NCBI GenBank assembly: GCA_012103255.1
Contig: WLXD01000007.1
Span: 186,001 to 250,000, forward strand
Direction: 5' to 3'
DNA: 64,000 nucleotides
Source: Acidobacteriota bacterium
Lineage (GTDB): Bacteria; Acidobacteriota; UBA890; WLXD01
Position 1 is the first letter of the stretch. Every line of letters begins with the position of its first letter. Position numbers and translations under genes: made by a program. Under the pieces are notes generated by a model. It did not search any database and was not told where the DNA came from. It was given only the letters and a program-made list of their open reading frames with translations. Below, piece after piece: positions 29,359-36,951 of this stretch.

Positions 29359-31770
29359 ATGTTCGCCGACTTTCGCTTCGCCGCGCGCTCCCTGATCGCC
29401 GATCCGGGCTTCCTTGCCATCGTCGTGACCACGCTGGCGGTGGGGATCGGGCTCAACGCGGCGATCTTCAGCGCGCTCTACGGCGTGGTGCTGAGACCGC
29501 TTCCCTACGCGCAGCCCGATCAGGTGATGACGCTCTGGGAGACGAGCCCGGAACAGGGCATCGCGCAGGAGCGGGTGTCGGGCGGCAACTTCATGGACTG
29601 GCGGGAGCAGGCCGAGAGCTTCGACGACATGGCCGCGTTCCGGCGTGGGTCGCACGTACTGACCGACGGTGACATCCCCGTGCAGGTCGGTAGCGCCACG
29701 GTTTCTCCGGCCGCCTTCTCGATGCTTGGCGTCGACGCGTTGCACGGTCGGGTCTTTGCTTCGAACGAGGAGGCCGAGGAATTCGACCATCTCGTCGTGC
29801 TGAGCCACGGCCTGTGGGAACGCCACTTCGGGGCCGACGCCGGCATCGTGGACACCGTGATCCAGCTGAGCGACGAGTCCTACACGGTGGTCGGCGTAAT
29901 GCCGGCCGGTTTCCATTTCCCGCCTGGCGAGAAGGAAGTCGAGGTGTGGACGCCACTCGCGGTGTCGCCAGTCATGCAGCGGGTGCGCGGGATGCGCTTC
30001 TACGATGTCGTGGGCCGGCTGGCCGACGGCGTGAGCGAGCAGCAGGCGCACTCAGAGCTGGATGCCATCACCCAGCAGATCAATGTCGACAATCCCGAAT
30101 CCAACCGCGGCTGGAGTGTTGACCTCGTGCCGGCGCGCGATCAGCTTGTGGGCCCGGTGGCCTCCACTCTGTGGCTCCTCTGGGGCGCGGCCGGCATCGT
30201 GCTGATCATCGCTTGCGTCAACGTCGCCGGGCTCTTGCTGGCCCGCTCGGGAGAGAACCAGCCCGAGTACGCAATCCGCGCGGCACTCGGAGCCGGACGC
30301 GGCGCGCTCGTGCGTCGTTCCGTGGCCGAGAGTCTGCTACTGGCGGGGCTCGGAGGCGTCGCCGGGATCCTGGTGGGGTTCGCCGGAGCAGGCCTGTTGC
30401 GCCGCTTCATGCCTCGCGACATTCCCCGCGTCGACGAGATCGCCGTCGATCCCACAGTGATCCTCATCGCCGTTGGCCTGTCGCTGGCAGCCGGTTTGTT
30501 GTTCGGGCTCGTGCCGGCGGTGCGCGCCATGACCCCGCGGCTCGGGTTGGTGTTGCAGGAAGGCGGACGCGGCCATCACGGCGGCGGGGCCACTGCGCGA
30601 ACCCTCGACGCGCTGGTGGTTCTCGAGATCGCCCTCGCGATCGTGTTGCTGGTGGGCGCCGGCCTGTTGATCCGGTCGTTCGGCAAACTCACGGCAGTCG
30701 ATCCCGGGTTCCGGACCGACGGCGTGGTCGCCGTGGCCATCACCTTGCCGGAGCCCAAGTACGAAGACTCGGGGCCTCGACGCATCTTCTACAACGGCCT
30801 CGTTGAAGCGGTCGAGGCGCTGCCGGGCGTCACGGCCGCGGGCGCGACCTCGGCGCTGCCGATGAGCCCGGTGGGACTCGACTTCGACCTCCCCTTCCAG
30901 ATCCTCGGACGTCCGCCGGCCGAGCAGAACGATCGGCCTCGCGCGGAGTACCGGTCGGTGACCGCCGGATACCTCGAGTCTCTCGGTGTGCCCTTGATCC
31001 GCGGACGTCTACTCGACGACTTCGACCGTGAAGAGGGGCGCCCGGTGATGCTCATCAACGAGACCATGGAGCGGCTGTACTTCGAAGGCGAGGAAGCGCT
31101 CGGCCAGGCGCTCGAAGTGCCGATGGCAGGCAACATCGAGATCGTGGGCGTTGTGGGCGACGTACGCCACAACGGACTTGCCGATGTGGTGCGCCCCGAG
31201 ATGTTCGTGGCGTACGAGCAGTTCTCGCTGAGCCAGATGGAAGTGGTCGCGCACACGACGCGCGACCCGGCCGACGTGATCGACGCCATTCGACGGACCG
31301 CCACTGAACTGGACCCGGTGCTCCCACTGGGGCGCGCCGCGACGCTCGACCAGCTCATCGACGAATCGCTCGCGCAGCCCCGCTTCAACATGGTGCTGCT
31401 CTCGGCGCTGGGATTGTGCGCGCTGGTTCTGGCAGCGGTCGGCATCTACGGCATCGTCTCCTACGGCGTTGTTCGACGGACTCCCGAGATCGGAATCCGC
31501 AAGGCGTTCGGCGCCGAAGACAGCACGGCCAGGAGCCTGCTGGTGAACCGCGCTCTCCGGCTCGCCTCGATCGGCGTTGTGGCAGGGATGGCGGGCGCGG
31601 CCGCCGGCGCGAGCTGGATACGTAGCCTGTTGTTCGGCATCGAGGCACTCGACCCGATGACGCTCGTCGCCGTCACCTTCGTGCTCTTCTTGGTCGCACT
31701 CGGGGCCGCGGCGATCCCGGCAAACCGGGCTGCTCGAATCGACCCGGCGATCGCACTACGTCGCCGCTGA
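29359..31770 (+). CDS. Duplicated MacB/FtsX permease without prefix domain
   Basis: Membrane protein of 803 residues that begins directly at FADFRFAARSLIADPGF, the sequence just before the first helix, so it lacks the prefix domain of the PadR-linked copies. It has both repeat units: LAVGIGLNAAIFSALYGVVL, core with DESYTVVGVMPAGFHFPPG, LIIACVNVAGLLLARSGE, YAIRAALGAGRGALVR; second core with LIRGRLLDDFDREEGRP and VVGVVGDVRH; final FtsX part TPEIGIRKAFGAEDS, ending RIDPAIALRRR. No PadR gene accompanies it; the preceding gene is the S9 peptidase and it converges with the next permease with a one-base gap. GGAA before the ATG is a weak ribosome site. Confidence 0.9.
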   Translation: MFADFRFAARSLIADPGFLAIVVTTLAVGIGLNAAIFSALYGVVLRPLPYAQPDQVMTLWETSPEQGIAQERVSGGNFMDWREQAESFDDMAAFRRGSHVLTDGDIPVQVGSATVSPAAFSMLGVDALHGRVFASNEEAEEFDHLVVLSHGLWERHFGADAGIVDTVIQLSDESYTVVGVMPAGFHFPPGEKEVEVWTPLAVSPVMQRVRGMRFYDVVGRLADGVSEQQAHSELDAITQQINVDNPESNRGWSVDLVPARDQLVGPVASTLWLLWGAAGIVLIIACVNVAGLLLARSGENQPEYAIRAALGAGRGALVRRSVAESLLLAGLGGVAGILVGFAGAGLLRRFMPRDIPRVDEIAVDPTVILIAVGLSLAAGLLFGLVPAVRAMTPRLGLVLQEGGRGHHGGGATARTLDALVVLEIALAIVLLVGAGLLIRSFGKLTAVDPGFRTDGVVAVAITLPEPKYEDSGPRRIFYNGLVEAVEALPGVTAAGATSALPMSPVGLDFDLPFQILGRPPAEQNDRPRAEYRSVTAGYLESLGVPLIRGRLLDDFDREEGRPVMLINETMERLYFEGEEALGQALEVPMAGNIEIVGVVGDVRHNGLADVVRPEMFVAYEQFSLSQMEVVAHTTRDPADVIDAIRRTATELDPVLPLGRAATLDQLIDESLAQPRFNMVLLSALGLCALVLAAVGIYGIVSYGVVRRTPEIGIRKAFGAEDSTARSLLVNRALRLASIGVVAGMAGAAAGASWIRSLLFGIEALDPMTLVAVTFVLFLVALGAAAIPANRAARIDPAIALRRR

Positions 31771-31771
31771 A

Positions 31772-34408
31772 CTAGTCGGGCTGCAGCGCGCGCATCGGAT
31801 CGACGCGACTCGCACGTCGCGCCGGAAGCCACGCCGCCAGGAACGCCGTCAAGACGAGTGACCCCACGGCAATCGCGAACGCGACCGGGTCAGAAGTACT
31901 GACGTCGAACAAGAATGTAGCGAGAAGTCTGGTGAAGAAGACCGCACCCAGGGTGCCCAGCACCAGGCCCACCACGGCCTGGACAGAGGCGAGCCGAACC
32001 ACCAGACCGACCACCTGGCGCGAGCGCGCACCAAGGGCCATCCGAACGCCGATCTCCTGCTCGCGCTGACCGATCGCAAATGCCATGACGGCATAGATCC
32101 CGAGACACGACAGGAAGAGCGCAATCCCTCCCAACATCGAGAAGAGCCACGCGACAACCTGCCAGGAGAACGTCACCTCGCGGATCAATCCATTGAGCGG
32201 ATCGATCGAATACAGCGGCAACTCCGCATCGATCTCGCGAACCGCCTGACGCAACGCGGTGGTCATGGCCTCGCGATCGGAATCACCGCGGACCATCAAC
32301 CCCATGCCGCGGAGAGGCTGGGCTCGATAGGGCGAGTAGAAAACGGGGTGGTCCGGAAGGAAACTCATCGGCAGCAATTGCAACACCTGGGGAACCACGC
32401 CGACGACCCGCATCCAGCGCTCCTCGGTATCGTCGACGAGCCGGAATCGCTGCCCGAGCGGATCCTCGTCGGGCCAGTAGCGCTGCGCGAGGCGTGGTTC
32501 GACGAGAACCGGGACGTCCCCACCGTCACCGTCGGCATCTGTGAGCAAGCGACCGCGGAGCGGCTTCAAGTCCGCGAGGTCGAAGTAGTTCGGTGCCACG
32601 ATGACCTGGGTGAAGGTGAGCGGCGGATTGCCCTCGGCGATCGGCAATGACTCGATTTCGGCGCCTACCGAATATCCACCCTGCGATGGAAACGATGACG
32701 TCAGCCCAACCGCCTCGATACCTGGGATTGCCTGTGCCTTGCGATCAAGCTCAGCGTGGAAGGCGATGCGTTCTTCCGATTCCGGGTAACGCTCCTCGTC
32801 GAGCGACAGCCGCATGGTCAGGACGTTCGTGTCCATGCCCCAGTCGACGCGCTGCACGTTCAGTGCGCTCCGGGTCATGACTCCCGCACCTGCAAGAAGA
32901 ATCACGGCGAACGCGATCTGTAGCACCACGAGAGCCCCCGTGATCCGGCGCGTCCGCACGCTCCCCGCCGTTCCGCGCCCGCTCTCCTTGAGCACGTCTC
33001 CGATGCTGGCGCGCGCAGCATGGAGGGCCGGCATGAAGCCAAACAGGATGCCGCTGGCGAACGCGAGCCCGACGACCACAGCGTAGACCTCGAAACCGAC
33101 GCGGAAGTCGAACCAGGGAGGCGCACCAGACTCCGTCACGCCAGCAGCGAGCAGCTTGGCGCCGCCAAGCGCGGCCAGGACTCCGCCCACTGCGCCGAAG
33201 AAGCTGAGCAGCAGACTCTCGATCAACAGTTGTCGGATCACGCGCCAGCGACTCGCGCCGAGCGCGGCGCGAATCGCCACCTCGCGACCACGGTGGAGTA
33301 TCCGAGAGATCAATAGGTTAGCGACGTTGGCGCAGGCGATCAGCAACAGGAACACCACCGCACCCATCATGATCAGGCTGATGAGCCGATTAGAGTCGTC
33401 GACGTAGACCTCGCGGTAGGTCCGCACACGCGAGCGGAGATTCTCGTGAGTCTCGGGATGCTCTACAGCGAGTCGATCCCCGAGCTGGATGAGCTCCGCA
33501 GCAACCTGTTCGCCGTTGTTGTCGGCGCCCGCGCGCACGATGACGTTGCAATAGCGAGCTTCCCAATTGTTCGCACGCTCTCCTACGTCGGGAATCGGCA
33601 TCCAGAGGCTTGGCGCGAACGGCGTACGTTCTAGATCTTCGGGCAACACGCCCACGATCGTGCGTTCGATGCCCTGTACGTGAATCGTCTGACCGACGAT
33701 CGTGTTGTCGCCACCGTGTTGCGTCTGCCAGGCCGCGTGTCCGATCAGCGCTACTGGCTCCGCTCCCGGGAGTCCGTCCTCCACCGTCAGGCGTCGGCCA
33801 AGGGTCGGCTGGAAGGCCAGCACATCGAAGATCGTGGGGCTCACGTAGGTACTCAGCACGCGCTCTGGCAGCGCACCGCCCCGGCGCACGGTGACGTTCG
33901 ATCGATACCAGGCTGCGGCCGAATCGATCGTCAGCGCCGTCGACTCGATCTCCGCGTAGTCGGCATACGTCAGCCACAGGTCCCATTCGCCCGTCTGATG
34001 CCAGGCATCGACAAAACGAATCCGATCGGACTCTTCAAACGGCAACTCCATCAACGCGATCGTGTTCACGAGTGAGAACACCGCACCGTTGAACCCGAGG
34101 CCGATCGCCAACGTGATCAGAATCACGAAACTCGTCGCAGGCGACTTCATCAACATACGAATGCCAAAGCGAATGTCGCTCATCCAGCCGCCGCCGGCAC
34201 GCTCGCCATCAGATCGGAGCTGCACGGAAGGTCGGATCGCTCCGAGAACCTGCCGCCAGTACCAGAGTCGCGGCCGCGGCAATCCGGCGCGGACAACCTC
34301 GGCGTACTTGTCGTCGAGTTCCGCCATCGCCCCAGCCCGATCGATCGCCGGGAGGACCTTGTGCAGGAGCGCGCGGGCAACGCGAGGCGGCCGCGGTGCC
34401 CCGCTCAT
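31772..34408 (-). CDS. ADOP-type duplicated permease with type A prefix
   Basis: Membrane protein of 878 residues starting at an ATG that overlaps the PadR stop (ATGA). The prefix covers about 1-65 (RPPRVARALLHKVLP, MAELDDKYAEVV, LWYWRQVLGAI) and is followed by a Gly/Asp linker to SDIRFGIRMLMKSPATSF. Both permease halves are present: VILITLAIGLGFNGAVFSLV, core with HVQGIERTIVGVLPEDLE, LIACANVANLLISRILHRGR, VAIRAALGASRWRVIRQ; second core with LLTDADGDGGDVPVL; last FtsX block QEIGVRMALGARSRQVVG. The C-terminus ends SRVDPMRALQPD. It is the third gene of a minus-strand run behind a BNR-repeat protein and PadR. Confidence 0.92.
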   Translation of the reverse strand: MSGAPRPPRVARALLHKVLPAIDRAGAMAELDDKYAEVVRAGLPRPRLWYWRQVLGAIRPSVQLRSDGERAGGGWMSDIRFGIRMLMKSPATSFVILITLAIGLGFNGAVFSLVNTIALMELPFEESDRIRFVDAWHQTGEWDLWLTYADYAEIESTALTIDSAAAWYRSNVTVRRGGALPERVLSTYVSPTIFDVLAFQPTLGRRLTVEDGLPGAEPVALIGHAAWQTQHGGDNTIVGQTIHVQGIERTIVGVLPEDLERTPFAPSLWMPIPDVGERANNWEARYCNVIVRAGADNNGEQVAAELIQLGDRLAVEHPETHENLRSRVRTYREVYVDDSNRLISLIMMGAVVFLLLIACANVANLLISRILHRGREVAIRAALGASRWRVIRQLLIESLLLSFFGAVGGVLAALGGAKLLAAGVTESGAPPWFDFRVGFEVYAVVVGLAFASGILFGFMPALHAARASIGDVLKESGRGTAGSVRTRRITGALVVLQIAFAVILLAGAGVMTRSALNVQRVDWGMDTNVLTMRLSLDEERYPESEERIAFHAELDRKAQAIPGIEAVGLTSSFPSQGGYSVGAEIESLPIAEGNPPLTFTQVIVAPNYFDLADLKPLRGRLLTDADGDGGDVPVLVEPRLAQRYWPDEDPLGQRFRLVDDTEERWMRVVGVVPQVLQLLPMSFLPDHPVFYSPYRAQPLRGMGLMVRGDSDREAMTTALRQAVREIDAELPLYSIDPLNGLIREVTFSWQVVAWLFSMLGGIALFLSCLGIYAVMAFAIGQREQEIGVRMALGARSRQVVGLVVRLASVQAVVGLVLGTLGAVFFTRLLATFLFDVSTSDPVAFAIAVGSLVLTAFLAAWLPARRASRVDPMRALQPD

Positions 34409-34725
34409 CGGGTCAACTCCAGGCCGTCCCAGAGTCGGTCGAGGAGCTGGCGGGCCTGCTCGAGAGCCGCAGTACCGGCGTCGCTCAATTCGAAGTAGCG
34501 TTTTGAACGCCCGCCGGGCTTGCCTGAGGGCGCACCCATATGCGACTTCACCAGGCCCTTCTTCTCGAGCCGCGACAGGGTCACATAGACGGCCGGAATC
34601 GACACGGACTTGCCGGCCGTCCTGAGGATCTCGTCGTGTATCGACACCGCGTAGGCCCCCTCGCCCACGCGCGCCAGGGCGAGCAGTACGACCTGCTCGA
34701 ACTCACCCAGAAACTTGCGGCCCAT
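34405..34725 (-). CDS. PadR family transcriptional regulator (type A)
   Basis: Winged-helix protein of 106 residues: FLGEFEQVVLLALARVGEGA, recognition part SIPAVYVTLSRLEKKGLVKS, wing GGRSKRYFELSDAG. GGAGG lies six bases before the ATG, the best ribosome site among the PadR genes here. It overlaps the following permease by four bases. Two palindromes 20-62 bases upstream are the likely binding sites, so it probably represses itself and the permease. Confidence 0.94.
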   Translation of the reverse strand: MGRKFLGEFEQVVLLALARVGEGAYAVSIHDEILRTAGKSVSIPAVYVTLSRLEKKGLVKSHMGAPSGKPGGRSKRYFELSDAGTAALEQARQLLDRLWDGLELTR

Positions 34726-34744
34726 CGCGATCCTCCAATGATTC

Positions 34745-34787
34745 CTAACAAATCGTTAGAATCGAACCCTAACAAATATTAGGGTTC
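34745..34787. promoter_or_regulatory. Two palindromes before PadR gene at 34725 (candidate operators)
   Basis: CTAAC-N5-GTTAG at 34745-34759 and GAACCCTAA-N6-TTAGGGTTC at 34764-34787 are both perfect. They share the half-site CTAAC/CCTAA with an A/T-rich centre (CAAAT) and sit 20-62 bases upstream of the start, where they would cover the promoter. Confidence 0.65.
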
Positions 34788-34855
34788 TACGGAGAGACGC
34801 TCGATGGGTTTCATTTGGAGCGGAAATTCCGGAGCGCGACCGTGCTGCGGCAGGA

Positions 34856-36406
34856 TCAGCGCGCCACGGCTCCGAAGATATCCGGTTGCCGCCCTGGCCC
34901 CAGCTTCGAAGCCTTGAGCGGAGCGGTGAACACGGCGAAGAAGCTCTTCGTCCCACCGGCGAGACCAACGTAGTCGCCGAGAAAGATGCTCAAGGCGCCA
35001 CCCGCCTTCGCAGCCTCGGTGGCGTCGAAACTCTTGCGGGTCACGCGCACCCCCTTCTCGAACGTCGCCCCGCCATCCGTCGAACGGTTGACGTAGTAGT
35101 CGAGCATCGTGCCGGGGCCTTTGTCGTTGCGCAGCGTGTAGTAGCCCACGAGCACATGCCCGGCCTGGTTTGTCGTGACACCGACTGTCATGGCGGGACT
35201 GCTGGCCGGACCATCGTTCACTCGAGCCGGAGCGCTCCAGGTATCGCCCCCGTCGCGCGAAACGATGAGCGCGGCCTGGTCCACTCCGGTGAAGCGCGCG
35301 TCGGGAAACACCACGAATAGGTCGCCGGTCGTCGGATCGATGTCGAAAGACGGCAGGATCGCGCCGGCGCGGTAGCCAGCCACGCCGGCAGCTAGAAAGT
35401 CCGAGATCGTAGTGACCTTGCCGAAGGATCGTCCTCCATTCGTGCTCTTGGCCAGTCGCAGCGAGAGGTTTGCGTCCCCCGCCGAGGCACCGGCCCAGAT
35501 CGCATAGAGCGTCCCGTCAGGACCCACGCGAAGGATCACGCCGATGTTGGTTCCACCTTCCGCGATCCGCTTCGGCTTGCTCCAGGTGAGGCCCTCGTCG
35601 GTCGAACGCGACCACACCATGCGCTGGCCACCGGTTCCAGGGCGCAGCAGATTGATGTCCCAGGCTACGTAGGCGTTGCCGCGATGCCGACTACCGGCCA
35701 CGGTATCTACGACCATCGAGTTCTTGTCATGGAAGTCGAATTTGTCCCGCGCCAATAGCACGGGCTCACCCCAGGTCGATCCGCCGTCACGCGACACGCT
35801 CACGGCGATTGCGCTCGAACCCAAGGGTCCATTGCCCTGCCCGTCTCCCACGAGCAGGCTGTTGAAGTAGACGACCCCATCGGGGCCGAACGCCGGCCAC
35901 GGATCAGAGGCTCGATTCCACTCGCCACCATCGGCAACCGCGAGCCCCGGGATCAGCGCGTCGGTCCACCTGCGTCCACCGTTTCGTGAGACCGCAACGC
36001 CGAGCGACCGCGCGCCACCGTCAGTAAATCGGGTCTCCTGCCATCCGGCGACGAGATGTTTGTCGTTCTCCGGATTCACCGCGACGTAGGGCTCGGTCTG
36101 GGTCTCCGCCTGGGCAGTCGGCAGTGAGGCCGGCGGAGCATCGAGCACGTCGGTACTGATGCGCTTGGGTTGCTTGAACTTCAGCTTGGCCGCGCGATGC
36201 GGCGGCAGCGCGACAGCCGGATATTGCAGCCGCGACCGTTCCAGCACGATGTGATGCCTGGGCAGCCAGAACTCCTCGGCATCGAAGTCGGCGCGTGCGG
36301 CGTCATGCGGCCCCCAGGCACGCCGCACGGAGCGCTGGGCCAGAGAAACGGACGACAACACCACGAGGGCGAAGGCTACGGCAGGTCGGACCGGTCGTGC
36401 GCGCAC
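34856..36406 (-). CDS. Secreted BNR/Asp-box (sialidase-like) propeller protein
   Basis: Exported protein of 516 residues with a signal peptide (AVAFALVVLSSVSLAQ) and a six-bladed propeller. At least six Asp-box motifs (S-x-D/N-x-G-x-x-W/F) are visible: SRNGGRRW, SRDGGSTW, STDEGLTW, STNGGRSF, SRDGGDTW and STDGGATF. The region before them contains AKLKFKQPKRISTDVLDAPP. True sialidases need an Arg triad, a Tyr/Glu pair and a catalytic Asp; I could not place these with confidence, so this may be a binding propeller rather than a glycosidase. It is transcribed toward the PadR/permease pair at 34.7 kb and diverges from the PadR gene at 36.6 kb. Confidence 0.83.
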   Translation of the reverse strand: MRARPVRPAVAFALVVLSSVSLAQRSVRRAWGPHDAARADFDAEEFWLPRHHIVLERSRLQYPAVALPPHRAAKLKFKQPKRISTDVLDAPPASLPTAQAETQTEPYVAVNPENDKHLVAGWQETRFTDGGARSLGVAVSRNGGRRWTDALIPGLAVADGGEWNRASDPWPAFGPDGVVYFNSLLVGDGQGNGPLGSSAIAVSVSRDGGSTWGEPVLLARDKFDFHDKNSMVVDTVAGSRHRGNAYVAWDINLLRPGTGGQRMVWSRSTDEGLTWSKPKRIAEGGTNIGVILRVGPDGTLYAIWAGASAGDANLSLRLAKSTNGGRSFGKVTTISDFLAAGVAGYRAGAILPSFDIDPTTGDLFVVFPDARFTGVDQAALIVSRDGGDTWSAPARVNDGPASSPAMTVGVTTNQAGHVLVGYYTLRNDKGPGTMLDYYVNRSTDGGATFEKGVRVTRKSFDATEAAKAGGALSIFLGDYVGLAGGTKSFFAVFTAPLKASKLGPGRQPDIFGAVAR

Positions 36407-36577
36407 GGCAGATTCCCTCGAAATGGGGCGAGCGGCGGAGGGTGGGGACCAGCACCGATCGCAACGCTACAGCGAACTGACCGACTGGCACCAGTGCAGC
36501 AATCCAAGAAAATTGGATTGGATGTTGGCGCGCCTACACCGACGCATGCCTTGCATGGAGCGTTGGTGGCTGTGTAG

Positions 36578-36608
36578 GGTTCGAACCTGACGATGTCAGG
36601 TATATACC
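36578..36608. promoter_or_regulatory. Two palindromes before PadR gene at 36622 (candidate operators)
   Basis: GGTTCGAACC (36578-36587) and GGTATATACC (36599-36608) are perfect 10-base palindromes with the same GGT/ACC ends. Their centres are 21 bases apart, two turns of the helix, so two dimers could sit on the same face. The second ends 13 bases before the PadR ATG. The 215-base gap here also separates the divergent BNR-protein gene. Confidence 0.6.
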
Positions 36609-36621
36609 GGAGACGAGCGTA

Positions 36622-36951
36622 ATGGGCGAAGGTGTTGGCGATTTCGAGCGACTGCTTCTTCTAGCGATTCTTCGCCTCGAAGAGAATGCGTATGGCGCCT
36701 CGATCATCGAGGATGTCGAGTCACGCACCGGGCGCGAGGTCTCAAACGGCGCCGTCTACGTTGCCCTTCGCCGGCTCGAAGAGAAGGGAATGCTGCGGTC
36801 GAAGGTCGGTGATCCCACGCCTGCCCGTGGCGGCCGCGCCAAACGCTACTACGCGATTCGACGAGATGGGCTCGCGGCGCTGCGTAGCGCGCGTCACGAG
36901 TGGGAGGCGATGCTTCAGGGGCTCGAAGCCCAGCTGGAGCCCAAGTCTTGA
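36622..36951 (+). CDS. PadR family transcriptional regulator (type A)
   Basis: Winged-helix regulator of 109 residues: GVGDFERLLLLAILRLEENA, recognition helix region NGAVYVALRRLEEKGMLRS, wing RAKRYYAIRRDGLAALRSA and a C-terminal dimerisation helix. It starts at an ATG 13 bases after the second palindrome, with GGAGA placed between them. It overlaps the TTG start of the next permease gene by four bases (TTGA), so both are made from one message. Autoregulation through the two palindromes is the natural model. Confidence 0.94.
   Translation: MGEGVGDFERLLLLAILRLEENAYGASIIEDVESRTGREVSNGAVYVALRRLEEKGMLRSKVGDPTPARGGRAKRYYAIRRDGLAALRSARHEWEAMLQGLEAQLEPKS

Noticed and set aside
36575-36592. GGTTCGAACC looks like the T-loop of a tRNA
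   Set aside because: The outer T-stem does not pair, no D or anticodon arm or acceptor stem fits around it, and no CCA end follows. The palindrome is better explained as a regulator site.
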